A stretch of DNA of 64,000 nucleotides from positions 233,605 to 297,604 of the forward strand of contig JAIOJV010000077.1 in assembly GCA_019911805.1 (NCBI GenBank), given 5' to 3'. Origin of the DNA: Gammaproteobacteria bacterium. Lineage in GTDB: Bacteria; Pseudomonadota; Gammaproteobacteria; Thiohalobacterales; Thiohalobacteraceae. A program made the position numbers and the translations under genes. Under the pieces are notes generated by a model. It was not told the DNA's origin and made no database searches. It was given only the letters and a program-made list of their open reading frames with translations. Positions 8,047-19,200 of this stretch are shown one piece after another; position 1 is the stretch's first letter, and each line of letters begins with the position of its first letter.

Positions 8047-10167
8047 TTAGTAAAATGAGTCTAACCTACTGTCATGGCTATGAAAAACAGGTATGCGATC
8101 CGTTCGCGAATCAGTGAAGCTAAATTTCGTCAGCTCGTGCGCCTGTTTGCGAGGGCTCAGTTGCTGAGCAGCTTCGTAGGAGTGCAGATTTACCCAGGTG
8201 CGCAGCACTTCGGCGACACTCCAGGCTTGGGCAAAGCAACCGCGTGCGGTGAAGGGTGGGTCGGCGTCGAAGATCTCACTGATGCTGCCCAGGCAGGCAG
8301 ACTGCAGATGCAGTGCAAGTGGTTCGAGGAATGATCGGGCTATCGCGACATCGCCATACACCCGATAATGCGCGTCGACAAAGGGTCCAATAAGCCAGGC
8401 CCAGACAGTGCCCTGATGATAGGCACCGTCACGTTCCCATGGCCCGCCCAGGTAATGCGCTGCATAACCCGGCTCGCCGGGTGCGAGACTGCGCAGACCG
8501 TGGGATGTCAGCAGCGCACGTGCACAGCTATCGACAACGGCTTTTTGCCGGTCGGAATCCAAGGGGCTGTGGGGTAGAGCGACGGCGAAGATCTGATTGG
8601 GACGCAAGCGACCATCGTAACGGCGTCCATCCTGATCAGGATCACCCCCTGGTCCGTCGATCACGTCGTACAGTGCTGCGCGTTGCGGATTCCAGAAGCG
8701 TTGAAAACTGTGTTCGACCAATTCAGCGGCGCGCCGAAAACCGGCAACCTCTGGCCCTTTCCTCAATTGCTCCGCCAATCCTTCCATCACGCGCAGGGCG
8801 TTGTACCAGAGCGCGTTGATCTCCACGCATTTACCGATACGTGGTGTCACCACCCAGTCACCGACTTTGGCATCCATCCAGGTCAGTTGTACGCCGTCCT
8901 GCCCGGCTGCCAGTAGACCGTCCACTGGATCCATGCCAATACCATAGCGTGTCCCGCGCCGATGCCACTCGATGATGTCGGCCAGTACCGGATAGAGTTC
9001 GGCAGCAAGCGCTGTATCGCTGCTGAGTCGGGTGTACTGATCGACGGCGTGGAAATACCAGAGTGTGGCATCGACGGTATTGTATTCGGGGGCTTCACCA
9101 CCGTCGGGAAAGCGATTTGGCAGCATGCCGTCACTGATATATTCGGCGAAGGTATGCAGTATGGCGGCGGCTTCTTCATAACGCCGGGTAGTGAGCGTCA
9201 ACCCCGGCAGAGCGATCATGGTGTCACGCCCCCAATCGCCAAACCAGGGATAACCAGCGATGATGGTCTTGCCTACCGTATGCCCATCTTGATAACGATC
9301 AACGATGAACTGATCAGCGGCCAGCGCGAGTTGTCGAATCCAGCATGGGGTATCGGCAGGTAATTTGTCGAGTAGTACAGCATTGTGGCGCTCAGCTTTC
9401 CCGCGGAGTGCGGCGAAATCTGGCGGAGTGCCCAAGTCAGTGGATAGAACGACGGTTGCCTGTTCACCCTGTTCGAGCGATAGCACAAACCGGCCCGGCC
9501 GGAACAGATTTTCAGTGTCATCCAGTCCGCGTAGGCTTTCAGCACGATGCCTGAAATTCCAGTACCAATCCGAGTCGGTTATGAAGCATGCGCCGGCACA
9601 GGTTAAGCGATAGGGCTGCGCCCCAGCAAAGGCCTCGACCTCGCAGCCGTTCGGAATCTCACGCATGCCAAGCCGCCAGTCACCGTGCGTGTGGCTGTGG
9701 TGATCGCGGTAGGTGCATAGTGGCGTCAAGTCCAGCTGCAATGCATCGCTGGCACGCACAACACGGAGGTTCACACAGGTCGTGTTATGTCCGGGCTGCA
9801 TCAGAATACGTTTTTCCAGCAGGGCATCGGCAATGGCATAGCGCCACACGGGCATACCCTGATCAAGGTGAAACGATTCCAGATATAAATAACCCTGCGG
9901 TGTGACGGTGCCGTCAGCGTACTCGTGAGTTGCCAGCGGATACTCGTTCGACGCATATGTCACGGTGATATCCATAGCCGCGACCAAGAGTGTCCGTGCC
10001 AGGGGTGGAGCGAGTGAGGCGATCAACAGGCCGTGATAACGACGTGTATTCGTGTCGCAGATCGTGCCTGAGGAAAAGCCGCCGATACCGTTTGTGACCA
10101 GCCATTCGTGGTCCATCGCCTGTGCAAGTTCACCACAGGTGCTACGTCCAAGCTGAAGTCGTGTCAT
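8047..10167 (-). CDS. Amylo-alpha-1,6-glucosidase-type glycogen debranching enzyme
   Basis: A 706-residue, apparently cytoplasmic protein. The N-terminal part (about 1-260) has the GDE N-terminal signature (EWLVTNGIGGFSSGTI and NTRRYHGLLIA). The C-terminal (alpha/alpha)6 catalytic part (about 290-670) has GYPWFGDWGRDTMIALPGL, LPNRFPDGGEAPEYNTVDA, LTWMDAKVGDWVVTPR and GPWERDGAYHQGTVWAWLIG. These are the motifs of amylo-1,6-glucosidases of glycoside hydrolase family 133. The reaction is removal of alpha-1,6-linked glucose branches from glycogen-like polymers. The last 40 residues are a variable tail. The next gene upstream on the same strand (the VTT/oxidoreductase fusion) is 68 bp away, so cotranscription is possible. 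It probably works with a glucan phosphorylase; one is encoded at 59.3 kb. Confidence 0.92.
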   Translation of the reverse strand: MTRLQLGRSTCGELAQAMDHEWLVTNGIGGFSSGTICDTNTRRYHGLLIASLAPPLARTLLVAAMDITVTYASNEYPLATHEYADGTVTPQGYLYLESFHLDQGMPVWRYAIADALLEKRILMQPGHNTTCVNLRVVRASDALQLDLTPLCTYRDHHSHTHGDWRLGMREIPNGCEVEAFAGAQPYRLTCAGACFITDSDWYWNFRHRAESLRGLDDTENLFRPGRFVLSLEQGEQATVVLSTDLGTPPDFAALRGKAERHNAVLLDKLPADTPCWIRQLALAADQFIVDRYQDGHTVGKTIIAGYPWFGDWGRDTMIALPGLTLTTRRYEEAAAILHTFAEYISDGMLPNRFPDGGEAPEYNTVDATLWYFHAVDQYTRLSSDTALAAELYPVLADIIEWHRRGTRYGIGMDPVDGLLAAGQDGVQLTWMDAKVGDWVVTPRIGKCVEINALWYNALRVMEGLAEQLRKGPEVAGFRRAAELVEHSFQRFWNPQRAALYDVIDGPGGDPDQDGRRYDGRLRPNQIFAVALPHSPLDSDRQKAVVDSCARALLTSHGLRSLAPGEPGYAAHYLGGPWERDGAYHQGTVWAWLIGPFVDAHYRVYGDVAIARSFLEPLALHLQSACLGSISEIFDADPPFTARGCFAQAWSVAEVLRTWVNLHSYEAAQQLSPRKQAHELTKFSFTDSRTDRIPVFHSHDSRLDSFY

Positions 10168-10235
10168 AACTCCATTCCCTGCTGTCTATGTTCAGTGTTT
10201 TATTGCGGTGCCTATGTGGGTGTGGATATTGTAGG

Positions 10236-12407
10236 TCATGAAGATGACTGCCGGTAATCGCCTCGACGCCAGGTGTGATAGCGTTCGACCCAGGCCAGAA
10301 TCCCTGTGGGCGCGTGTTCACGCTTCCATTGGCCGGCTACATATTTGTTCGCCTCGGTCAGGGTCGGATAGATATGAATGGTGCCAAGAATTTTGTTGAG
10401 CCCCAGACCGTGGCGCATTGCGGTTACAAATTCCGCGATGAGGTCGCCGGCATGCTCTCCGGCAATCGTCGCACCCAGGATGCGATCTTTACCGGGTACC
10501 GTCAGAACTTTTACGAGGCCGTGAGCTTCTTCATCGGTAATCGCACGGTCGAGCCCTGCGAGCGAAAAGGTAGTGGCCTCATAAGGGATACCCTGTTTTT
10601 TTGCCTCCTGCTCATTCAGCCCGACGCGGGCAATCTCGGGATCCGTAAAGGTTGCCCATGGGACTGCGGAATAATCGACATGGTATTTCTTGAAGGATCC
10701 GAACAGACCATTGACGGCGGCATACCAGGCTTGATGTGCAGCCATATGCGTGAACTGATAGGGGCCCGCCACATCACCTACGGCGTAGATGTTCGGATAA
10801 TTCGTGCGCATGTAGCCATCGACTTCTATGGTGCCGTCTTTGCGCAGCGGAACGCCAAGTTCCTCAAGACCGAAACCACGGCTGTTCGCTCGTCGGCCGA
10901 CAGCGACCAATAACTCATCGAATTCGATCTCGATGTCAGCTCCGGCATACTCTGCGACCAGGAATTTGCGGCCATCCTCAACCCGGAATGCTTTGGGCGT
11001 GTGTTCGACGCGCAGCTCGACGCCGTCATTTCGCAGGCGTTCCATTAACATCATGGAAAATTCCGGATCTTCTTTCTTCATGAGTAGTGAGCCGCGTTGC
11101 AGCTGAATGACCTGGCTGCCGAAGCGGGCGAAGCATTGCGCGAGTTCGCAGCCGACCGGTCCACCGCCCAGTATCAGCAGGCGGCGCGGTAGTGTACGCA
11201 GGTTCCAGAGGGTATCAGAGGTCCAGTAGCCAGTCTGCTCGATACCGGGAATACTCGGAATAGCCGGTCGACCGCCGGTTGCGACAATGATATTGCGTGT
11301 CGTCAGCGTGCGGCCGTTGACCTCGATACGGTAGGGTGAGGTGATCCGCGCTTCGCCTTGAATGCAATCGACGCCGAGTGCCGTGTAACGTTCCACAGAG
11401 TCGTGCGGTTCGATAGTGCGGATGATGCGCTGGACACGCTCCATTACCGTGGCAAAATCGAATTCCACACTCGCGGAAGTGAAACCAAACTCCTGGGCGC
11501 GGCGCGTGTGGGAGAGAAATTTCGCAGAACGTATGAGTGCTTTCGAAGGTACGCAGCCGGTGTACAGACAGTCACCGCCCATGCGGTGTTTTTCGATCAG
11601 GCTCACTTTGGCCTTGACGGCTGCACCGAGGTAGGCACTGACCAGACCACCGGAGCCGGCACCAATGACGATCAAGTCCCGGTCAAAGCGTTTCGGTCTC
11701 GGATAGTGGCGTAGAGCCTGTCGTGATTTGACCAGTTCCACGATCTTTTTGGCCAGCAGAGGGAAGATACCGAGCAGGGTCAACGAAACGATCAGGCCAG
11801 GAGAAAGGATGCCGGAGAGAGATTCAAGTTGTGCGATCCGGGTGCCGGCGTTTACATAGACGAGCGTTCCCGCCAGCATCCCGATCTGACTCACCCAATA
11901 GAAGCTCCAGGTCCGCATTGGTGTCAATCCCATGACGAGGTTGATCACGACAAACGGGAACGCCGGAACGAGGCGGAGCATGAACAGGTAGAAAGAGCCA
12001 TCCTTCTCAATCCCCCGATTCGCCGCCTTCAAATGCTCACCGAAACGGTTCTGCACAATGTCGCGTACGAGCAGGCGGGAGATCAGAAAGGCGATGGTGG
12101 CTCCGAGAGATGAGGCAAAGGAAACGATCAGTGTTCCCGTCAACAGGCCGAAAATCGCACCTGCAGCCAGGGTCAGCAAGGCCGCACCGGGCAGAGATAA
12201 CCCCGTTACGGCAATATACAGCGTGAAAAAACCTGCAGCGGTTACAATGGGATGCAGTTGTCGGAATCTATCCAAGGCGGCCTGCTGCGATTTCAGATAG
12301 TCCAGCGTAAGGTATTGGCCAAGGCCGGCGCCGAAGAAGATCCCCGCAATAACGAATAACATCAGTATTAGAATGATTCGCGTCGTGGTCACTGAAAACC
12401 GCCTCAA
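10236..12407 (-). CDS. VTT (TVP38/TMEM64) membrane domain fused to a mercuric-reductase-like flavoprotein
   Basis: A 723-residue two-part protein. Residues about 1-230 are a VTT/SNARE-associated membrane domain with several hydrophobic helices and the family's glycine-rich regions. Residues about 240-710 are a class I pyridine nucleotide-disulfide oxidoreductase: FAD-binding VIGAGSGGLVSAY, redox-active GGDCLYTGCVPSKAL (near residue 276), a central NAD(P) motif LILGGGPVGCELA, ATGGRPAIPSIPG, VGDVAGPYQFTH and a dimerisation domain. It lacks the C-terminal vicinal cysteines of true mercuric reductase, so mercury reduction is unlikely. The domain pair is found in other bacteria, but the substrate is unknown. 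The frame opens with TTG at 12407; a GTG at 12392 is possible. Confidence 0.88.
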   Translation of the reverse strand: MRRFSVTTTRIILILMLFVIAGIFFGAGLGQYLTLDYLKSQQAALDRFRQLHPIVTAAGFFTLYIAVTGLSLPGAALLTLAAGAIFGLLTGTLIVSFASSLGATIAFLISRLLVRDIVQNRFGEHLKAANRGIEKDGSFYLFMLRLVPAFPFVVINLVMGLTPMRTWSFYWVSQIGMLAGTLVYVNAGTRIAQLESLSGILSPGLIVSLTLLGIFPLLAKKIVELVKSRQALRHYPRPKRFDRDLIVIGAGSGGLVSAYLGAAVKAKVSLIEKHRMGGDCLYTGCVPSKALIRSAKFLSHTRRAQEFGFTSASVEFDFATVMERVQRIIRTIEPHDSVERYTALGVDCIQGEARITSPYRIEVNGRTLTTRNIIVATGGRPAIPSIPGIEQTGYWTSDTLWNLRTLPRRLLILGGGPVGCELAQCFARFGSQVIQLQRGSLLMKKEDPEFSMMLMERLRNDGVELRVEHTPKAFRVEDGRKFLVAEYAGADIEIEFDELLVAVGRRANSRGFGLEELGVPLRKDGTIEVDGYMRTNYPNIYAVGDVAGPYQFTHMAAHQAWYAAVNGLFGSFKKYHVDYSAVPWATFTDPEIARVGLNEQEAKKQGIPYEATTFSLAGLDRAITDEEAHGLVKVLTVPGKDRILGATIAGEHAGDLIAEFVTAMRHGLGLNKILGTIHIYPTLTEANKYVAGQWKREHAPTGILAWVERYHTWRRGDYRQSSS

Positions 12408-13223
12408 TGGATTAGTAATGAATGTTTACTATAGTCATAACAGACGGTTGCAGGGCACTATTGTTGTAGTCCGCTGTGCTGGATTGTGAAGATGTCGGTG
12501 TGCCCAGGTATGTCCATGATGTGTTCATTAGTCGTATAGAATCCCAGAACCTGATATTGGCACTGCCAGGGACCTGTCGGATTTGGGCGATCATAGCGAG
12601 CCGCGGGGGCGGATGAGATCACTCCTTCGATCCGTCGAGGAGAATGGCCGTAGCTGTTTGACGAGAAGGATCGAAAGAATGGACTGCTATGCTGTCGACG
12701 CAGAAGAGTCAGCCCGATCTCCAATTGGGTCCTGGGATGGTATTTCTGGTTGGCGGGATTGGTATTGCGGCATCCAGTGACGAGGTACTATCAGGTAGAC
12801 GTGAAGAACAGAGAGTCAGGTTTCCGACGAACCGTGGGGTAAACAACTATTGTAAGCAGTGTCAGCCAAAACCAAACCGCCAAGCGTTAGTTCGCCATCA
12901 GACACCGAAAATCAGTGTATTGTAGATGGCAATGTAGTATTGGTAATCGAAATTGCCGCAAGAATTGATAGGCTACCGCAGCAGAATACATTTCGTTTGC
13001 ACGCAGCCGCAACTGCCGTCTCTGGGCACCAAACCTAGTCCCCGCTACCAGATTCTAAAACCCAAGCCAAAGTTGCAGTTTGGGCTTTTTGCTGTTCTGA
13101 GGCACAAGTAGGTGCCAGGTAGTCTTTGAGAAGGCAAGCGAAAAGTAGCAGCATTAATCAAGATCGGGTGACGTCGATGTCGCGTGAAATGAATAGGTCG
13201 GGATTAAGACAACGGAGTAGTCA
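12408..13223. other. 816-bp low-GC intergenic region without a supported gene
   Basis: Open frames on both strands are short, lack ribosome sites and resemble no family. A loose CCAAA/TTTGG hairpin followed by T residues (about 13060-13095) could be a weak plus-strand terminator, but nothing upstream on that strand needs one. GC content is visibly below that of the flanks, in keeping with acquired DNA. Confidence 0.6.
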
Positions 13224-14324
13224 ATGGAAGCAATACAGCCACTTTTGCAAGATTATCGTATCGGAGAGATGCAGCTTGAGAATCGGGTGGTTATGGCGCC
13301 TCTGACCCGTAGCCGGGCAGATAATGCCGGCAAGGTGGCGACCGATATGATGGCCGAGTACTACAGCCAGAGAGCTTCTGCCGGCCTGATTATTACTGAG
13401 GGTTCTCAGATATCGGAGCGGGCCGTTGGGTATATTAATACACCGGGTATTCATTCTGCTGAACAGGTCGAAGGCTGGAAGAAAGTAACCGCGGCAGTAC
13501 ATGCCAAGGGTGGGAAGATATTTATCCAGCTGTGGCATGTGGGTCGTATGTCACATCCGGATTTTCACAATGGCGAGCTGCCGCTGTCGGCCTCTGCCAT
13601 CAACCCGAACTCTGAATCGTTTACGCCTGAGGGATTCAAAGATACGGTGACGCCTAAAGCCATGACGATCGATGAGATAAAACAGACCATCAGTGATTAC
13701 GGTCGGGCCGCAAACAATGCCATGGCAGCAGGATTTGATGGGGTGGAGATCCATTCATCCAACGGTTATCTACTGCATCAGTTTTTCAGCGGAACATCGA
13801 ATGTGAGAACGGATGAATACGGTGGCTCCATAGAAAACAGGGCTAAAATACTTTTTGAGGTCATCGACGAGATAAAGAAATATGTGCCTGAAAACCGTAT
13901 TGGTTTGAGACTTAACCCGTCACTTCACGGGATCTTTGGTATGACTCTTGATGAAGAAAGCATCCCCACTTTCGACTATATCGTAAGGGCACTCAATAAC
14001 TACAATCTGGCTTACCTGCATCTATCAGAACCATTTAACGATGTCACCGATGTGCCCGGAGCCGAACCCAATATAGCCGAACATTACCGACCGCTATATC
14101 AAGGGACCTTGATAATCAATACTGCCTTTACCAGGAAAACGGGTAATCAAGTTATTGCTGATGGCCTGGCTGATCTGGTGGCCTTTGGCAAGCTGTTCAT
14201 CTCAAACCCGGATCTTGTCGAACGGTTTGAGGCGGAGGCGGAAACAGCAGACTGGGATGAGGATACATTTTATACCGCAGGTCCCAAGGGTTATACAGAC
14301 TACCCTTCACTCCAGAAATCTTAG
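13224..14324 (+). CDS. Alkene reductase, Old Yellow Enzyme family
   Basis: A 366-residue FMN-dependent TIM-barrel oxidoreductase with GGAG just before the ATG. OYE motifs include NRVVMAPLTRSRA near the N-terminus, the FMN contact IQLWHVGRMSHP, the substrate-binding pair in GVEIHSSNGYLLHQF (His and Asn kept, with SS instead of the usual GA), RTDEYGGSIENR and a late GKLFISNPDLVERF phosphate-binding region. The family reduces activated C=C bonds of enals, enones or nitro compounds with NADPH and is often an electrophile-stress enzyme. GC is lower than in most neighbours, suggesting horizontal acquisition. It stands alone, with 180 bp before the next gene. Confidence 0.93.
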   Translation: MEAIQPLLQDYRIGEMQLENRVVMAPLTRSRADNAGKVATDMMAEYYSQRASAGLIITEGSQISERAVGYINTPGIHSAEQVEGWKKVTAAVHAKGGKIFIQLWHVGRMSHPDFHNGELPLSASAINPNSESFTPEGFKDTVTPKAMTIDEIKQTISDYGRAANNAMAAGFDGVEIHSSNGYLLHQFFSGTSNVRTDEYGGSIENRAKILFEVIDEIKKYVPENRIGLRLNPSLHGIFGMTLDEESIPTFDYIVRALNNYNLAYLHLSEPFNDVTDVPGAEPNIAEHYRPLYQGTLIINTAFTRKTGNQVIADGLADLVAFGKLFISNPDLVERFEAEAETADWDEDTFYTAGPKGYTDYPSLQKS

Positions 14325-14505
14325 TCTGACTTATGTGTGCGCTCGTCCCACCACCCTATGTACGATGGCGTACAGACAGCAACGAATCATGCAGCTATCC
14401 TTACGCATGTACCCAGAGTTTTAATAAGTTCGCTGCAGGGCTATATCACAGTACTTTCATACTGGCAGGAAGGCATTTCCACGCTCACCAGGAAGGAGCA
14501 TCACT

Positions 14506-15066
14506 ATGAACAGCGTACGAAGTCACTATTTCGCAGTCATCGTCGCTACGCTAGCGGTCGTCTCGATGAGCACGATGGATCTGGCAAGCGCGGCAACAGC
14601 GGAGGATTTGGACCGGGATTCCCGCCAGGCCTTGGAGACGCTCTATAAAGCCACGCCTGTTGCCAAGACCCTGGGACAATCCGCCAAGGCGGTGTTGGTC
14701 TTCCCGAATATCGTGCAGGCCGGGCTGGTCTTCGGCGGCGCCTATGGCGAAGGTGTGTTGATGAAGGGCTCGAAGGTCGTCGATTACTATAACTCGGTTA
14801 CCGGCTCCTGGGGCCTTCAGATCGGTGCGCAATCGTATGGATATGCCGTATTTCTCATGACCGATAAGGCGGTTCGTTATATCGAAGAGACGAAAGGCTG
14901 GGAGATCGGCGTAGGCCCGACCGTGGTTATGGTGGATGAAGGCATCGCAAAGAATCTTTCGACATCCACGCTGAAGGATGATGCCTATGCCTTTATCTTC
15001 AGCCAGCAGGGATTGATGGCGGGTATCAGCATAGAAGGAACGAAGATTTCCCGCATCAATCGATAA
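14506..15066 (+). CDS. Exported SYLF-domain (YSC84-type) lipid-binding protein
   Basis: A 186-residue protein with an AAGGAG site before the ATG and a signal peptide ending near ASA-ATAE. The rest is one SYLF domain: AKAVLVFPNIVQAGLVFGG, GVLMKGSKVVDYYN, GSWGLQIGAQSYGYAVFLMT and a final QQGLMAGISIEGTKI. SYLF domains bind phosphoinositides in eukaryotes; bacterial exported members are probably envelope-associated, with unknown ligands. They are common among stress-induced small proteins of soil and acid-tolerant bacteria. The neighbours belong to the same type of accessory block, but no operon link is visible. Confidence 0.88.
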   Translation: MNSVRSHYFAVIVATLAVVSMSTMDLASAATAEDLDRDSRQALETLYKATPVAKTLGQSAKAVLVFPNIVQAGLVFGGAYGEGVLMKGSKVVDYYNSVTGSWGLQIGAQSYGYAVFLMTDKAVRYIEETKGWEIGVGPTVVMVDEGIAKNLSTSTLKDDAYAFIFSQQGLMAGISIEGTKISRINR

Positions 15067-15313
15067 CCAGACAGAGGGGCGGACATACACCGCGCCCGCC
15101 TTCCTGTTCGGATGTTGACCTATCCTGGGAACCGTAGCGCCAATGAGCAAAGCGGAGGTTCAGAGTCAGTACCGAGAGGATCTATCCCAGCCCTGTTTTT
15201 GACAACTAGTCCCGGCATGGCGTACGCCGTAGCCGGACAATGGAAAGGGTATATGGAAGCGGGCTCTGTCAATCGCTCAAAGAAGATTGCTGACTGATCC
15301 GGACGCTTCTGGC

Positions 15314-15931
15314 ATGGTCGAGGGCGAGCGTTTCAACAGCATTTCGCATCTCGTTGGGGCCGCACTGGCACTCGCGGGTGCGGTTGTGCTGGTAGTAGTG
15401 GCGTCGCGTGGTGATGATACGAGCCGTATTGTGTCATTCACTATATATGGGGTCACGCTGTTTCTCCTGTATTTGATTTCAACGCTCTATCACGGTCTGT
15501 CACCGGGGCGCGCGAAGCGCGTATTTCGTATATTCGATCATCAGGCGATTTACCTTTTGATTGCCGGCAGTTACACGCCGTTTACACTGATCACGCTGAA
15601 CGGAGTAGCGGGTTGGTGGATGTTCGGCGCGATCTGGGGATTGGCGGTATTCGGGTTGGTGCTCGATGCGATACCGCGACGGGGCGCACGGGTGTTACCG
15701 ATAGTGATTTATCTGGTGATGGGCTGGCTGATTGTGCTGGAGATCGATCCTCTGCTTGCGGTATTGCCGCGTGCCGGCTTCATCTGGCTTCTGGTCGGCG
15801 GCATTTTTTATTCATCTGGCATTGTATTTTACGCACTCGATACGCGTTACCCCTGGATGCATGGGGTATGGCATCTATTCGTACTGGCCGGCAGCATCAG
15901 TCACTATGTGGCGATCCTGGTCTATGTCTGA
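15314..15931 (+). CDS. Hemolysin III family (PAQR-like) membrane protein
   Basis: About 205 residues with seven hydrophobic helices. Family motifs are GERFNSISHLVGA at the N-terminus, STLYHGL, RIFDHQAIYLLIAGSYTPF, and WHLFVLAGSISHY near the C-terminus. The conserved histidines (SISH, STLYH, DH, HLF..SH) form the predicted intramembrane metal site. Despite the name, bacterial members are not proven hemolysins; relatives act in membrane-lipid homeostasis. I chose the ATG at 15314; the frame also opens with TTG at 15287, and no strong ribosome site decides between them. Confidence 0.9.
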   Translation: MVEGERFNSISHLVGAALALAGAVVLVVVASRGDDTSRIVSFTIYGVTLFLLYLISTLYHGLSPGRAKRVFRIFDHQAIYLLIAGSYTPFTLITLNGVAGWWMFGAIWGLAVFGLVLDAIPRRGARVLPIVIYLVMGWLIVLEIDPLLAVLPRAGFIWLLVGGIFYSSGIVFYALDTRYPWMHGVWHLFVLAGSISHYVAILVYV

Positions 15932-16294
15932 GCATGAGGCTCTGATGTATCGATCATCGTGACAAACAAGCTTGTGAATCAATCGCAAGGCAATTGGTGA
16001 AGTCATTGCGATGAGTGGGCCACGCTCGACATGATAAGGACATTCGAGTGAAGCTGCGGTTTCCTCGGGGCACGGCCGCGACCCTGCCTCCCGAGGGCGA
16101 TTGTTGACAAGAAGCCGTCTATATTTTCCCTGATAACCTCGATATCTGCCAAAACGGTGCTGGACATCGGGAGTAGGTAGGTCGCAGGTCGTTGAATTAT
16201 AAGCTCGTGGTATACGCCATCGGAAAATGCCGGCCATCAGGCCGGCATTGGGCTGAACCCACTGAATACGAAAGGGGAGGTTGCCATCGGCAGC
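15932..16294. other. Leader region before the cyclic glucan synthase, with a 5'-UTR hairpin
   Basis: No gene is supported here. A strong hairpin at 16226-16249 (AATGCCGGCC, loop ATCA, GGCCGGCATT) lies 46 bases before the ndvB start. It is not followed by T residues, so it is more likely an RNA structure or a promoter-proximal palindrome than a terminator. A GGGGAGG ribosome site follows near 16274-16280, farther from the ATG than usual. Confidence 0.5.
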
Positions 16295-19200
16295 ATGGAA
16301 TCCGTATTTTTGGCACGTAAGCGCCATACACTGCATGGCGATCAGGATACCGAGTTGCTTCGCTCTGAATTATTCAGTATCGAGCAACTGAAGCGTCACG
16401 CGGTAACGCTGGCAGGCCAGCACAATCTTGATCCGCGTTCAGGCCCTGACCGGTTGCGGCCCCGGCTGGCGGATAACGCACGCGTTTTGCGGGCGGCCTA
16501 TGATGTCGTGACTGCCGCCGTTGCGCAGGGACAACGGATCATGCCGGCCGAGGCCTGGTTGCTCGACAACTTTTATCTGATCGAACAACAGATCAGCCTG
16601 GCGCGTCGACATTTGCCACGCGCATACAGCCGGCAGTTGCCACGCCTGGCTGACGGCCCCTCAGCCGGTTTCCCCCGTATCTATAACCTGGCGCTGGAGC
16701 TGATATCCCATATGGACGGCCGCGTCGATAACACCAACGTGACCCAGTTCATCGCCGCCTTCCAGACCGTCGAACCGCTGAATCTGAGTGAATTATGGGC
16801 CTTTCCGATCATGCTGCAGTTGGCGCTGTTGGAAAATCTCCGCCGCGTCGGCTTGCGCATTGCCCATCGACGCGAGGAGCGCGATGCAGCCATTACCTGG
16901 GCAGACCGCATGCTCGCGCTGGCGGAAACAGAACCAAGGCGGCTGATCCAGTTACTGGCCGAGTTTGCCCATGCTGATGTACCGCTGACCGCGCCGTTTG
17001 TGGAGGAGTTTTATGCAAGACTCCAGGCTCAGGGACCCGCCATGTCATTCGTTCAAACCTGGGTCGAACAACAGTTGCTGGAACAAGGAGTGACAGCAAC
17101 GCAGCTGTCGGAAGGCGCAGGCCGAACAGCCGCGGCTAACCATATATCCATTGCCAACAGCATTGGCAGTCTGCGCTTTATCGGGACAACGGACTGGAAG
17201 GATTACGTCGAGTCACTCAGCGTCGTCGAACAGACCTTACGTGAAGATCCAATAGGGATGTATGCCAATCAGGATTTCACCACCCGCGACCGGTACCGGC
17301 ATGTCATCGAGGATGTGGCAAGGGACAGTCCATGCAGTGAGGCGGCAGTAGCACACGCAGCCATTGCCCTTGCGCAGGCCGCTGCAGGGCGACTCGGCGC
17401 GAGCGATCGTAGTGCCCATGTGGGCTACTACCTGATCGATCATGGACGGCAGAGTCTGGAGCGGGAGGTCGGTTACCGTGTGCCGTGGAAATCACGCGTG
17501 AACCGGGTAGGCCGGCATTTCAGCCTGGCACTTTATCTGGTTCCCATCCTGTTGCTCACCGCACTGGGAACAGCGGTCGTACTCTCTCCTTTCGATGGAT
17601 CCGCACTGAATGACTGGCGCTACTGGTTCTTTGCCATCACCGGCATGATCGGCGCGACAGCACTGGCCGTCCCGCTGGTGAACCTGGTCGTCACACTGGT
17701 CCTGCCGCCGCGTACGCTGCCGCGAATGGATTATTCGCAGGGCATTCCGGATATTCACCGCACCATGGTGGTTGTTCCCACCTTGTTGAGCAGTCTGCAA
17801 GAGGTCGATGATCTTCTTGAGGCGTTGGAGATACGCTATCTCGGTAATCGTGATTCCAATCTATTCTTCGCCTTGCTGACGGATTTCCGTGACGCGCCCG
17901 AGCAGTCGCTACCAGATGATGACGTAGTGCTTGCCTATGCACGCGAATCTGTACAGGCCCTCAATGAGACCTACCATGAGGACCGTTCAGGCATCTTCTA
18001 TCTGTTTCACAGGCCCCGGGTATGGAATCCAGTTGAACGGGTGTGGATGGGCTATGAGCGCAAGCGGGGCAAACTGGAACAGTTCAATGCTTTACTCCGG
18101 GGCGGGGCGCAGGGCGAATTTTCGGATGTGATCGGTGATACGTCCATCCTTGAATCCATAAAGTACGTCATCACCTTGGATACCGATACGCAACTGCCGC
18201 GAGACGTGGCCCGTGCGCTGATTGGTAACATCGCTCACCCGCTCAACCGACCGGTATACGATCCCGCCAAGGGGCGCATTGTTGAAGGTTACGCGATCCT
18301 GCAGCCGCGCGCATCGATAAGTATGGCCAGCGCCGCGCGCTCGCGGTTTACAAAAATTTACGTAGGTGAATCCGGAATCGATCCCTACACGCGTGAGGTG
18401 TCGGATGTCTATCAGGATATTTTCGGGGAAGGCTCGTTCATCGGCAAAGGCATCTATGATGTAGATGCCTTTCGCCAGGCGCTCGCGGGGCGTTTTCCCG
18501 AGAACCTCATCCTCAGCCACGACTTGCTGGAGAGTGGCTACGCGCGCTCGGCGCTGGTGACCGATATCGAGCTCATTGAGGAGCATCCTGCCAGTTACGC
18601 CGCCGAGACCAGCCGACGACATCGGTGGATACGCGGCGACTGGCAGATTGCCGGCTGGCTGCTTCCGCGCGTGCCCGGACCACCTGGCCTGAATGGGGCA
18701 AAGCCACAGCGGCAACCCAATCCGCTCACCGCCCTGTCGATGTGGAAAATTCTCGACAATCTTCGACGCAGTCTCGTGTCGGCAGCGCTGCTTGCGTTGT
18801 TGACAGGTGGGTGGCTGTTCGGTCCGAGGTCAGCGTGGTTCTGGAGTCTGCTGGTCGTGGTAGTGATCTTCTTACCTACCTTGCTGTCCACCGCGATCGA
18901 GTTTATCCGTAAGCCAGCAGAACGGGGTTGGAGGGTACACGTGAGTGTGACCGGTAAAACCGTAGGGCGTCCGATCACGATCGCTCTGCTGACGTTGGTT
19001 ATGTTGCCTTACGACACATTGATCCGTCTCGATGCGATTCTGCGCTCTGGTGTGCAGATGTTGTTTACTCGCCGTGGGTTGCTGCTTTGGCAATTGCCAT
19101 CCTACACAAGCCGCGACATACGCCGCACGCCAACCGATTATCTCCGGGAGATGTGGGCTGGCCCTGCGTTGGCTGTGGCTCTGGGCTTGGTACTGAGCGG

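Noticed and set aside
16104..16136. TTGACA upstream of ndvB considered as a promoter
   Set aside because: No -10-like hexamer at 16-18 bases; the TATATT nearby is only 10 bases away.
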